From: Seohaeicola saemankumensis
GTDB taxonomy: Bacteria; Pseudomonadota; Alphaproteobacteria; Rhodobacterales; Rhodobacteraceae
Direction of reading: 5' to 3'
Length of the DNA stretch: 64,000 nucleotides
NCBI RefSeq assembly: GCF_021021435.1
Contig: NZ_JAINWI010000011.1
Location: 1 to 64,000, forward strand
A program made the translations under genes and the position numbers. Positions 43,571-52,289 of the stretch are shown one piece after another. The stretch's first letter is position 1. Each line of letters starts with the position of its first letter. The notes under the pieces were generated by a model. That model ran no database searches and was not told the origin of the DNA. It saw only the letters and a list, made by a program, of their open reading frames with translations.

Positions 43571-44773
43571 ATGCGCTTGCCGGTTCTGTTCATCCTGATC
43601 ACGGTGGTGATCGACGCCATAGGGATCGGGCTGATCCTGCCCGTGATGCCGGGTCTGATCCGCGAGACCACGGGCGGATCATTGGCGCAAGCGGCCGTCT
43701 GGGGCGGCGTCCTGTCCACCGCCTTTGCCCTGATGCAATTCCTGTTCGGCCCCTTCCTGGGCGCGTTGTCGGACCGGTTCGGGCGGCGTCCGGTGCTGTT
43801 GATCTCGCTTCTGGTGATGGCGGCAGATTACGTGGTGATGGCGCTGGCCGGGTCGATCTGGCTGCTGCTGGCGGGGCGCATCGTAGGGGGCATCACGGCG
43901 GCCACGCATTCCACGGCCTCGGCCTATATGGCCGATATCTCGGAACCACATGAAAAGGCGCGCAATTTCGGGCTGATCGGGGCAGCCTTCGGCATCGGCT
44001 TTGTGCTGGGACCGGTGATCGGCGGCCTGCTGGCCGAATGGGGCACACGCGCGCCGTTCATCGCAGCCGCCCTCTTGGCGCTGGCTAATGCCGGTTTCGG
44101 CTGGTTCGTGCTGCGCGAGACCGTGACCGACCGCATCCGCCGCAAGTTCGAGGCCCGCCGCGCCAATCCTTTCGGTGCGATCCGGTCTGTCTCGCGTCTG
44201 GCGGGCGTCGGGCCGCTGATCTGGGTCTATTTCCTTTATCACTTCGCCACCGTCGTCTATCCCGCGATCTGGGCCTATTTCACAGCCGAGCGTTTCGACT
44301 GGTCGCCGGGACTCATCGGTGTATCGCTGGCGATCTATGGCATCTCGCTCGCGGTCGTGCAGGGCACGCTTGTCGGTCCGGCCACACGCATTCTGGGGGA
44401 CGCGGGCGCGGTGATGCTGGGCCTGCTGATCGAGGTGGTGGCGCTGGTGATCCTCGGCTTCATTTCGTCGGGCGTGCTGTTGTTGCTGCTGATCCCTGTC
44501 ACAGCTCTGGGCGCGATCGGTCTGCCTGCCTTGCAGGGCATCCTCTCGCGTGCCGTGGCAGACAACGCGCAGGGCGAGTTGCAAGGCGTTCTGGCCAGTC
44601 TGACAGCGATAGCAATGGTTCTGGCTCCGCTGTTGATGACGCAGACATTCTCGGCCTTCTCACGGGCGGATGCGGCGATCTATCTGCCAGGCGCACCGTT
44701 TCTGCTTTCAGCGGTGATTATGGCGCTGGCAACGGCTCTCTATCTGCTGCGCGGGCGGCGGCTGGCCGGATAG
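43571..44773 (+). CDS. MFS efflux transporter, TetA-like
   Basis: A 400-residue 12-helix major facilitator protein. The loop 2-3 motif G-A-L-S-D-R-F-G-R-R-P-V near 63-74 and the motif C-like G-x-x-x-G-P-V-I-G-G near 138-146 mark the drug:H+ antiporter 1 group, and overall it resembles TetA(A/C). Environmental homologues often have no tetracycline role, so a drug-resistance call is not justified by sequence. It stands alone between the PhyH and dehydrogenase genes. Confidence 0.85.
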   Translation: MRLPVLFILITVVIDAIGIGLILPVMPGLIRETTGGSLAQAAVWGGVLSTAFALMQFLFGPFLGALSDRFGRRPVLLISLLVMAADYVVMALAGSIWLLLAGRIVGGITAATHSTASAYMADISEPHEKARNFGLIGAAFGIGFVLGPVIGGLLAEWGTRAPFIAAALLALANAGFGWFVLRETVTDRIRRKFEARRANPFGAIRSVSRLAGVGPLIWVYFLYHFATVVYPAIWAYFTAERFDWSPGLIGVSLAIYGISLAVVQGTLVGPATRILGDAGAVMLGLLIEVVALVILGFISSGVLLLLLIPVTALGAIGLPALQGILSRAVADNAQGELQGVLASLTAIAMVLAPLLMTQTFSAFSRADAAIYLPGAPFLLSAVIMALATALYLLRGRRLAG

Positions 44774-44892
44774 GGCTAGTCATCCATATCTTTTTCCGGC
44801 AAGCGGAAAATACTTTTGCACTTGCGCCACCGATCCGGCGCGGGCAGGTTCTGGCAGAACCGGACGACAATCGCCCAAGGAAGGACCACCCC

Positions 44893-45981
44893 ATGCAAAC
44901 CATCAAGGCCGCCGTGTGCCATGCTTTCGGCACCCCGTTGACCATCGAAGATGTGCGCCTGCGCGCACCGGAAATGGGTGAGGTCGAGGTCAGGTTGGAC
45001 GCGGTGGCGATCTGCCATTCCGACATTTCCTTTGCCGAAGGCGCATGGGGAGGCACATTGCCAGCGGTTTACGGGCATGAAGCGGCAGGCAAGGTGACAG
45101 CCGTCGGCGCAGGCGTGGCAGGCATCGGGGTGGGCGACAGCGTCGCGGTCACGCTGATCCGTGCGTGTGGTGGCTGTTCCAATTGCGGCTCAGGCAAGCC
45201 GACCCTTTGCGAGACGCCCTATAACGGCGATCAAGGCCCTCTCAGCACAGCGGATGGCGGCATACTGCACCAGGCCATGGCTTGCGGTGCTTTTGCGCAA
45301 GCGGTCGTCGTCGATCAAAGCCAGATCGTAAAAATCCCTGATGACATGGCCAAGGATGTGGCCTCGCTCCTGTCGTGCGGTGTGATCACCGGTGTGGGTG
45401 CCGTGGTCAACGCCGCAGGGCTGCGTGCGGGGCAGGATGTCGTCGTGATCGGCGCAGGCGGTGTCGGGCTGAACGCCATTCAGGGCGCGCGGATTGCCGG
45501 TGCACGCCGCATCATCGCCGTGGATATGAGCGAAGAAAAGCTTGCAGTCGCGCGCGAATTCGGCGCGACCGACGGCATCCTTGCCACCGACCCCAAACCC
45601 TGGAGCCGCGCCAAGCGCATTCTGGGGCGCGGCGCGGATGCAGTCATCGTGACCGTGGGCGCGATCCCCGCCTATGACACCGCCCCGCGCTATCTGGGCT
45701 ATGGGGGCCGCGTCGTGATGGTGGGCATGCCTCATTCCGGCCAGACCTCAAGCTATGAACCCGTTGTCATGGCCGCTGTCGGCCAAGGCATGATCGGCTC
45801 GAAAATGGGTGATGTGGTGATCAAGCGCGATATTCCCTGGATGGTGGACCTCTACCAGCAGGGGCGGCTCAAGCTGGACGAGTTGATCTCGGGTCGCTGG
45901 ACACTAGACCAGATCAACGAGGCGATCGCCGATACCAAATCAGGTGCGGCACGGCGCAACGTCATCATTCTGAACGACTGA
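44893..45981 (+). CDS. zinc-dependent alcohol dehydrogenase
   Basis: A 362-residue medium-chain dehydrogenase. The catalytic Zn site has C-H-S-D near residue 39 and G-H-E-A-A-G near 59, and the structural Zn site has four Cys in C-G-G-C-S-N-C-(7)-C near 91-105. The Rossmann loop G-A-G-G-V-G-L-N is near 184-191. It is preceded by AAGGAAGG. The next gene is an enolase-superfamily dehydratase 45 bases downstream; the two may act on the same sugar or acid. Confidence 0.87.
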   Translation: MQTIKAAVCHAFGTPLTIEDVRLRAPEMGEVEVRLDAVAICHSDISFAEGAWGGTLPAVYGHEAAGKVTAVGAGVAGIGVGDSVAVTLIRACGGCSNCGSGKPTLCETPYNGDQGPLSTADGGILHQAMACGAFAQAVVVDQSQIVKIPDDMAKDVASLLSCGVITGVGAVVNAAGLRAGQDVVVIGAGGVGLNAIQGARIAGARRIIAVDMSEEKLAVAREFGATDGILATDPKPWSRAKRILGRGADAVIVTVGAIPAYDTAPRYLGYGGRVVMVGMPHSGQTSSYEPVVMAAVGQGMIGSKMGDVVIKRDIPWMVDLYQQGRLKLDELISGRWTLDQINEAIADTKSGAARRNVIILND

Positions 45982-46026
45982 CCCGCCCGTCATCTTGCCC
46001 CGAACACTCAAAAGGAGCGACCGGCG

Positions 46027-47259
46027 ATGAAACTGACCGACCTTGATATCATCGTCACCGCACCGCCCGCACCTGGCTGGGGCGGGCGCTACTGGATACT
46101 GGTGAAGGTGACAACCGATACCGGCATCACCGGCTGGGGTGAATGCTATGCCGCAAGTGTCGGGCCGGACGCGATGCGCGCCGTCATCACGGATGTGTTC
46201 CAGCGGCATATGCAGGGCGAGAACCCTGAAAACATAGAAAAAATGTTCCGCCGCGTCTATTCATCCGGTTTCACGCAACGGCCAGACCTGACGGTGATGG
46301 GGGCATTTTCGGGGTTGGAGATTGCCTGCTGGGATATTCTTGGCAAGGATCGCGGGCGTCCTGTCTGGGCCTTGCTGGGCGGCAAGATCAACGACCGGCT
46401 GCGCGCCTATACCTATCTCTACCCTTTGGCGCATCAGGAACACGCACCTTTCTGGGTCTCGCCCGAAATGGCGGCTGAATCGGCGCTGGACGCGGTGGAC
46501 CGCGGCTATACCGCCGTCAAATTCGATCCTGCCGGCCCCTATACGATGCGCGGCGGACATATGCCTGCGATGCGCGACATCACCCGTTCTGTCGCCTTCT
46601 GCCGCGCCATCCGCGAGGCAGTAGGGGATCGTGCAGACCTGCTGTTCGGCACGCATGGGCAATTCACCACAGCAGGGGCGATCCGGCTGGGGCAGGCCTT
46701 GGAACCCTATAACCCGCTCTGGTACGAGGAGCCGATCCCGCCGGACAATCTGCTGGAGTTCCAGAAGGTGGCACAGGCCGTGCGTATCCCGCTGGCGACG
46801 GGCGAGCGGATGACCACCAAGGCGGAATTCGCCACACTGCTGCGCACGGGTGGCGCGGAAATCCTGCAACCTGCCTTGGGGCGCGCCGGTGGCATCTGGG
46901 AGGTGAAAAAAGTGGCCGCGATGGCCGAGGCCTTCAATGTGCAGGTGGCACCGCATCTCTATGCAGGCCCCGTGGAATGGGCCGCGAATGTGCATCTCGC
47001 CGCCAGCATTCCCAACCTGCTGATGATCGAAACGATCGAGACACCGTTCCATGACGGGTTGATCAAGGGCACGATCAGGGTTGAAAACGGCTATGTGGTG
47101 CCACCCGAAACCCCCGGCCTGGGGATCGAAGTGGATGAGGATCTGGCCCGCGCGAATCCATTCACTGGAACCGGCCTGCATCTGCAAATGCAGGATGCCC
47201 CTTGCGATTACCAGAACGAGAACCATTTTGAGGGCGGTGCTCCGGCCTATGAGGAGTAA
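46027..47259 (+). CDS. mandelate racemase/muconate lactonizing family protein, galactonate-dehydratase-like
   Basis: A 410-residue enolase-superfamily enzyme. The N-terminal cap (about 1-120) is followed by a barrel with A-V-K-F-D-P-A near 163-169, F-G-T-H-G-Q-F near 205-211 (His of the THGQF motif of sugar-acid dehydratases), Y-E-E-P-I-P near 238, G-E-R-M near 260 and A-P-H-L-Y near 318 (second acid-base His). Likely dehydrates a sugar acid; the substrate cannot be read from sequence. AAAGGAG precedes the start. Confidence 0.85.
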   Translation: MKLTDLDIIVTAPPAPGWGGRYWILVKVTTDTGITGWGECYAASVGPDAMRAVITDVFQRHMQGENPENIEKMFRRVYSSGFTQRPDLTVMGAFSGLEIACWDILGKDRGRPVWALLGGKINDRLRAYTYLYPLAHQEHAPFWVSPEMAAESALDAVDRGYTAVKFDPAGPYTMRGGHMPAMRDITRSVAFCRAIREAVGDRADLLFGTHGQFTTAGAIRLGQALEPYNPLWYEEPIPPDNLLEFQKVAQAVRIPLATGERMTTKAEFATLLRTGGAEILQPALGRAGGIWEVKKVAAMAEAFNVQVAPHLYAGPVEWAANVHLAASIPNLLMIETIETPFHDGLIKGTIRVENGYVVPPETPGLGIEVDEDLARANPFTGTGLHLQMQDAPCDYQNENHFEGGAPAYEE

Positions 47260-47302
47260 TCTCGCTCTGGTCAAAGGGCTGTGCTAAGAAAAGGGCAACA
47301 GG

Positions 47303-47668
47303 ATGCAGGAAACGGCAGAATTGACGACACAAAGCCCACCCGCCCCGCCATCCGAGATGGCGCGCAGTGCCGAAGCAGCGGCAACATATCTCAAGACACT
47401 GGCCCATGAAGGCCGGTTGATGATCTTGTGCCATCTGGGATCGGGCGAGAAATCCGTGGGCGAGTTGGAAAGCCTGCTGGAAATACGGCAAGCGGCTGTC
47501 AGCCAGATGCTGGCGCGGCTGCGCGAGGAAGGTCTTGTGACCACAAGGCGCGAGGGCAAGACGATCTATTACAGCCTTGCGGACGAGAATACCTATGAGG
47601 TGATTGGCTTACTCTACCGGCTGTTTTGCAGCCCCGAAGGCAAGGACACGACCCGCACGTCCTGCTGA
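47303..47668 (+). CDS. ArsR family regulator
   Basis: A 121-residue winged-helix repressor. L-K-T-L-A-H-E-G-R-L-M-I-L begins the HTH, and R-Q-A-A-V-S-Q-M-L-A-R-L-R-E-E-G-L-V is the recognition helix. No metal-binding ELCV-C-D-L motif is seen, so it may sense another stress such as redox or sulfide (BigR/SqrR-like). It stands 43 bases after the dehydratase and converges with the CobW gene, with a 4-base gap. Confidence 0.85.
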   Translation: MQETAELTTQSPPAPPSEMARSAEAAATYLKTLAHEGRLMILCHLGSGEKSVGELESLLEIRQAAVSQMLARLREEGLVTTRREGKTIYYSLADENTYEVIGLLYRLFCSPEGKDTTRTSC

Positions 47669-47672
47669 GGGT

Positions 47673-48560
47673 TCAAGGCGCTGACCACCACGCGGCAACA
47701 TCGGCGCGCGTCAGATCCGCGTGGGGGCCAATGGCGACAAGTCGCGTGCGATCCACAGGTGCTCTAGCGGGCTTGATCGCAACGCTTCGCCCCACGACCT
47801 GCACCTCCCAGCCCGGCCCCTCAATTGCCATCACCAAACCCTTGATCCTGTAAAGCGCAGCAGGTGCCGCCGCCAGTTTCGCGGCCAGATCGTCGCGGTC
47901 AAAGACTTGATCGCTGTCATGGCTCCAGCCCAGATAGTCCGGATGCGGGGCAGCGACTCCCTTGTCCACCAAAGGCGTTACCCCGCCCAGAAGCAGGGGC
48001 GCAACAGCGCTGCAGTCCGCCAGATCGACCAGAGGGGCAGCGCTCAACGCGGCCAGACGCATAGCGAGCGGCACAGGCACTGTGCCCCCCGTTTTCGAGA
48101 CCAGCAGCAGATCGGCCACCGCCACCTGCCCGCGCATCTGCACGCCGATTTGCGCGTCATCCGCCAATTTGGGCCAGTGATCCGCGTCCACCACAACCGC
48201 AATACCGCCATAGGCCATATCGGGTTCGGCCTTGGCGGCCGCCGCGATACGGGCCGGATCGGCAATGCCCGAAGCCTCGATCACCAGATGATCGGGGCGC
48301 GGGTTTCGATCCAGCACATCGCCCATCGCCATGAACAGATCCGCACCCATCGTGCAGCAGACGCAGCCATTGGTCAGCGTGATTGTATCGCCATCCGCTG
48401 CGGCGATCAGATCGGCGTCAATATTGATCGCGCCGAAATCATTGACCATGACCATGATCCGTTGGCCGTGATCCTCGTGCAGCAAGCGGTTGAGCAGGGT
48501 CGTTTTACCCGCGCCCAGATAGCCGCCGATTACGGTCAGGGGAAGGCGCGGTTGGCTCAT
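47673..48560 (-). CDS. CobW-like G3E GTPase, metallochaperone family
   Basis: A 295-residue GTPase. G-G-Y-L-G-A-G-K-T-T near 12-21 is Walker A, and the metal-binding G-C-V-C-C (CxCC) lies near 67-71 with N-D-F-G just before it. The C-terminal CobW_C domain is short. Members deliver zinc or cobalt to client metalloenzymes. Its start overlaps the amidohydrolase stop by 4 bases, and amidohydrolases often need zinc, so the amidohydrolase may be a client (inference). Confidence 0.87.
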   Translation of the reverse strand: MSQPRLPLTVIGGYLGAGKTTLLNRLLHEDHGQRIMVMVNDFGAINIDADLIAAADGDTITLTNGCVCCTMGADLFMAMGDVLDRNPRPDHLVIEASGIADPARIAAAAKAEPDMAYGGIAVVVDADHWPKLADDAQIGVQMRGQVAVADLLLVSKTGGTVPVPLAMRLAALSAAPLVDLADCSAVAPLLLGGVTPLVDKGVAAPHPDYLGWSHDSDQVFDRDDLAAKLAAAPAALYRIKGLVMAIEGPGWEVQVVGRSVAIKPARAPVDRTRLVAIGPHADLTRADVAAWWSAP

Positions 48561-50197
48561 GCCAGATGCACCCGCCCGTCCAGAACCGTGCCCAGCACCG
48601 GCACATCCTTCAAAGCCACCGGATCGACCGCCGTGGGATCATCGCCAAGGATCGCGAAATCGGCGCGTTTGCCGGTCTCGATACTGCCGATCTCGTGATC
48701 CATTTTCAGGGTAAAGGCAGCCCCCAGCGTCACGGCATAAAGCGCTTCGGCCACGGTGATACATTGCGCGGCCCCCATCGTGCGGCCCGACATGGTTTGC
48801 CGGTTCACCGCGCACCATGCGGTAAAGAGCGGGCCAAGTGGCGTGACAGGCGCATCGGAATGCAGCGCCACACGGACGCCTGCATCCAGCGCCGCGCGCG
48901 CGGCGTTCATGCGACAGGCGCGATCCTCGCCGACGGTCAAGGCGATGTGCTGGTCGCCAAAATACCAGATATGGTTCGAGAAAATATTGGTGCAGATGCC
49001 CAGTTCCGCGCAGGCCACAAACTGGTCCGCGCCCATCAACTGGCAGTGTTGCAGCACATGGCGCGCATCCGCCCAGGGGTGACTGCGCGCGGCCTGCGAG
49101 ATGGCGTCGATCGCGACCGCGCTGGCCTCGTCCCCGTTGACATGGATATGCATCTGCACGCCCGCCGCCTGCATCGCGGTGACCATGCGCCGGATCTCTT
49201 CGGGGGCCATGTTCCAGACCCCGTTGGCCTGCCCGCCGACATAGCCCGGCCATTTCACCCGCGCGGTCCACCCCTGGATCGAGCCGTCGGTCATCAGCTT
49301 GACCGCCCCGAGGCGCAGCTTGTCGCTGGAACGCGCCCGCAGGGCAACGGCCCGCGCGGCGGCCTGTGCGGGATCGCTGCCCGCGACACCCAGCACAGGT
49401 ACCAGCCTTGCGGGAAAGGCCGCATCGCCGGTTACGGCTTGCAGGGTAGCAAGATCGCTGTCTTCCATCTGCGAATAAAGATCGGTCACGGTGGTCACAC
49501 CCGCCCGCATGCACACCTCGCCATAGCTGCGCATGGCCGGTTCGGTTTGCGACAACCCGCGGAAATCCATCCCGACGCGCCGCATCACAGGGAACATCGC
49601 CGCCATTTCCTGCAATTCGCCGGTCGGCTCTCCATCCGCGTCCTTGACCACGCCGTCGGCATTGATCGACCGGTCAAAACCCGCCATCTGCAGCGCTTTC
49701 GAATTTACACACATCAGGTGGAAATTCGAGAACATGATCGCCACGGGACGATCGCTGCTGATCTTATCCAGATGCCTACGGCTCAGGCGCTCGCCGTCGA
49801 AAAAAATCGGATCAAGCCCCCAACCCAGCAGCGGCTGTCCGGGTGCGAGGATTTTTTCATAGGCGGATAGATCGCGCACCACGGCATCAAGGTCCGGCTT
49901 GCCCTTCCACCATTTGCCCTTTGGGTCCATCCGGTCATGAAATCCGGCATAGGCAAATTTCCACATCGCGCCTGCCATCATATGGGCATGGCCCTCGACC
50001 ATACCGGGCATCAGAACGGTATCGCCGAGGCTGTCATCGTGCCGCAGCTTGTGGCCGGCACCCTGCCACGCACCGGCGCAATCCGCACCACCCACGGCCA
50101 ATATCTTGCCATCCAACACGGCAACATGCGTTGCCTCGGGGCGGTTGGGGTCCATTGTGATGATCTTTTTCGCGCCGAAAACAGTAATTTCCGTCAT
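48557..50197 (-). CDS. YtcJ-like amidohydrolase
   Basis: A 546-residue member of the amidohydrolase superfamily, metal-dependent. The ATG at 50197 has AGGAGGG upstream, better than the longer frame to 50263. V-E-G-H-A-H-M near 69 is the first metal His pair, H-I-H-V-N-G-D near 340 and S-D-A-P-V-T-P near 435 complete the barrel site. The YtcJ branch includes exoenzymes S-like and N-substituted amide hydrolases. The next gene (47673) may load its metal. Confidence 0.85.
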   Translation of the reverse strand: MTEITVFGAKKIITMDPNRPEATHVAVLDGKILAVGGADCAGAWQGAGHKLRHDDSLGDTVLMPGMVEGHAHMMAGAMWKFAYAGFHDRMDPKGKWWKGKPDLDAVVRDLSAYEKILAPGQPLLGWGLDPIFFDGERLSRRHLDKISSDRPVAIMFSNFHLMCVNSKALQMAGFDRSINADGVVKDADGEPTGELQEMAAMFPVMRRVGMDFRGLSQTEPAMRSYGEVCMRAGVTTVTDLYSQMEDSDLATLQAVTGDAAFPARLVPVLGVAGSDPAQAAARAVALRARSSDKLRLGAVKLMTDGSIQGWTARVKWPGYVGGQANGVWNMAPEEIRRMVTAMQAAGVQMHIHVNGDEASAVAIDAISQAARSHPWADARHVLQHCQLMGADQFVACAELGICTNIFSNHIWYFGDQHIALTVGEDRACRMNAARAALDAGVRVALHSDAPVTPLGPLFTAWCAVNRQTMSGRTMGAAQCITVAEALYAVTLGAAFTLKMDHEIGSIETGKRADFAILGDDPTAVDPVALKDVPVLGTVLDGRVHLA

Positions 50198-50285
50198 GTC
50201 ACCCTCCTGCTGCTCCCCCAAGAGGTAAACTAGCTCGGCCCTTAGGCAAAATGCTTTTACCATCCAGAGAAACGCGGTGTGATAG

Positions 50286-50555
50286 GGACAGGAATGTTCT
50301 TCACGCTCAAGCCGCGTCGTTGCGTCGACGCGGCTTGAGCGTGACGGATCGAATGGCTACATCACGCGGCCCTTTGCAGGGCAGGTGGATACGCCTGAAT
50401 TCGCCGTCGCTTATACGCAGACCTCGCGCCGCTCGACCATCGGGCCGACGGTGCAGGACATGAGCACCAATCTTGCGCGTCAAGGGATTCCGGACGACCT
50501 GATCCTGTCTCCTGCCAAGGCCAATGCCGCTGAAACTTCGCTTTATCATGCATAA
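50286..50555 (+). pseudogene. start-less C-terminal coding fragment of unidentified gene
   Basis: From about 50355 a frame reads G-Y-I-T-R-P-F-A-G-Q-V-D-T-P-E-F and later S-T-I-G-P-T-V-Q-D-M and S-P-A-K-A-N-A-A-E-T before a TAA at 50553-50555. The codon use is that of the neighbours, with GC-rich third positions, and the peptide is protein-like. No start codon exists between the preceding stop (50283) and the first Met at residue about 60. The likely explanation is the 3' end of a gene whose front was lost, with the inverted repeat at 50301-50344 near the break. Family not recognised. Confidence 0.45.
50301..50344. repeat. perfect 19-bp inverted repeat with 6-nt loop
   Basis: The left arm (50301-50319, TCACGCTCAAGCCGCGTCG) is exactly complementary to the right arm (50326-50344), with TTGCGT between. 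It is the longest perfect hairpin I found in the window. There is no T-run, so it is not a usual terminator. It falls inside the reading frame of the start-less fragment 50286-50555 and near its 5' boundary, and may be a rearrangement scar. Confidence 0.75.
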
Positions 50556-50642
50556 AAAACGCTCTTTTCCGAAGATAGGCAGGCGGGTAACGTGAAAGGA
50601 AAAGGCTTTAAGACCACAAAAACATTCAATCGGGAGACTGAC

Positions 50643-52205
50643 ATGAAATTAATGACCCGCCTGATGGGCGCCGCCGTGATCGCCGCGTCTGCCTTGTCCT
50701 CTGCCCCCCTGTTCGCCGAAGGCGGCACGCTTGTGATCGTCGCCAACCAGGTGCCGCGCCACCTGAACGGTGCGGTCCAGTCCGGCATCGCCACCGCGGT
50801 GCCCAGCACGCAGATTTTCGCCTCGCCCCTGCGCTATGACGAAGATTGGACGCCGCAGCCCTATCTTGCCGAAAGCTGGGAAATGTCAGAGGACGGCCTG
50901 AGCCTGACGCTGAACCTTGTGCAGAATGCAACCTTCCATGACGGCAAGCCTGTCACGTCGGAAGACGTGGCTTTTTCGATCATGACGATCAAGGAAAACC
51001 ACCCTTTCCAGACCATGTTCGCGCCCGTCGAAAGCATCGACACACCTGATGCCCATACCGCCATCATCCGCCTGAGCAAACCGCATCCCGCGCTTTTACT
51101 GGCCCTGTCACCCGCGCTGGCGCCGATCATTCCCAAACATGTCTTCGGGGACGGGCAGGATGTGAAAGCGCATCCCGCCAATGCGATGCCCGTCGGATCG
51201 GGACCGTTCATCGTGACCGAATTCACTCCGGGCGAGGCGATTGTCCTCAAGAAAAACCCCGATTTCTTCCTTGAGGGCCGCCCCAAACTGGACGAGATCA
51301 TTCTGCGGATCATTCAGGACCCTTCCGCAATGGTCATCGCCATGGAGAATGGCGAGGCGGATATGTATCCGTTTCTGGCCGGAAGTCAGGATATCCGCCG
51401 TCTGGAAAAGGTCGAGAGCCTGACCATCACCAACGAGGGCTATGCCGGCATCGGCCCGATCAACTGGCTGGCCTTCAACACTGCTTCGCCCAAACTGAGC
51501 GATATGCGCGTGCGGCAGGCTATTGCCTATGCGGTGGATCGCGATTTCATCACCAAGGCGCTGCATCGCGGGGTTTCGACCCAGCAACGCGGGCCGATCA
51601 TCGAAAGCAGCCCGTTTTTTGACGCCTCGGTCGAGCCCTTCAACGTGGATCTGGACAAGGCCAAAACCTTGATGGTCGAGGCCGGATTTGCCGACGGGAT
51701 GGAATTGAGCGTCGACTACATCCCCGGCCCTGCGGAGCAGCAAAAAACTATTGCCGAATACCTCAAGTCGCAACTGGACAAGATCGGCATCACCGTCACC
51801 GTGCGCGCGGCACCCGATTTCCCGACTTGGGCCGGACGCGTTGCCGGCCATGATTTCGAGTTGACCATGGACAACGTGTTCAACTGGGGCGATCCGGTGA
51901 TCGGGGTGCACCGCACCTACCTGACCGACAACATCCGGCAGGGCGTGATCTGGTCGAACACGCAAAGCTATTCCAACGCGCGGGTGGATGAATTGCTGGC
52001 CGCCGCAGCAGTCGAACTGGATATAGACAAGCGCAAGGCGCTATATGCCGAGTTCCAGCAGATCGTGGTGGGCGAGGTGCCGGTCTATTTCATCAACGCT
52101 ACCCCCTATCACACGGCCTATACCAGCAGCATGGTCAACCCGCCGCTGGGCATCTGGGGACCGATGCATCCGATGGATATGGTCGAGTTGCCGGACGCAA
52201 ACTGA
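50643..52205 (+). CDS. peptide-type ABC transporter substrate-binding protein
   Basis: A 520-residue SBP family 5 (DppA/OppA) protein. The ATG at 50643 has GGGAGA upstream; a frame start at 50592 adds a non-signal N-terminus. The signal peptide ends A-P-L-F-A near residue 26. F-H-D-G-K-P-V-T-S-E-D-V near 95 and R-Q-A-I-A-Y-A-V-D-R near 290 are typical. It begins the operon with two permeases and two ATPases. Substrates of this family range from peptides to opines and nickel complexes. Confidence 0.9.
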   Translation: MKLMTRLMGAAVIAASALSSAPLFAEGGTLVIVANQVPRHLNGAVQSGIATAVPSTQIFASPLRYDEDWTPQPYLAESWEMSEDGLSLTLNLVQNATFHDGKPVTSEDVAFSIMTIKENHPFQTMFAPVESIDTPDAHTAIIRLSKPHPALLLALSPALAPIIPKHVFGDGQDVKAHPANAMPVGSGPFIVTEFTPGEAIVLKKNPDFFLEGRPKLDEIILRIIQDPSAMVIAMENGEADMYPFLAGSQDIRRLEKVESLTITNEGYAGIGPINWLAFNTASPKLSDMRVRQAIAYAVDRDFITKALHRGVSTQQRGPIIESSPFFDASVEPFNVDLDKAKTLMVEAGFADGMELSVDYIPGPAEQQKTIAEYLKSQLDKIGITVTVRAAPDFPTWAGRVAGHDFELTMDNVFNWGDPVIGVHRTYLTDNIRQGVIWSNTQSYSNARVDELLAAAAVELDIDKRKALYAEFQQIVVGEVPVYFINATPYHTAYTSSMVNPPLGIWGPMHPMDMVELPDAN

Positions 52206-52216
52206 CCTGAAAAACG

Positions 52217-52252
52217 CGCAGGCCGTGGTGCAGGATATGCCCACGGCCTGCG
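52217..52252 (+). other. intercistronic hairpin after the binding-protein gene
   Basis: CGCAGGCCGTGG (52217-52228) and CCACGGCCTGCG (52241-52252) are perfect 12-bp arms around a 12-nt loop, in the 84-base gap between the binding protein and the first permease. Such hairpins often protect the upstream mRNA so that the binding protein outnumbers the membrane parts. Confidence 0.55.
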
Positions 52253-52289
52253 AATCTGTCCTTCGCATCCCACCAGTCAGGCAGGTTTT

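Noticed and set aside
43571-44773. Calling the MFS gene a tetracycline resistance gene
   Set aside because: Only general TetA-group similarity is visible, and environmental members of this group often do not confer resistance.
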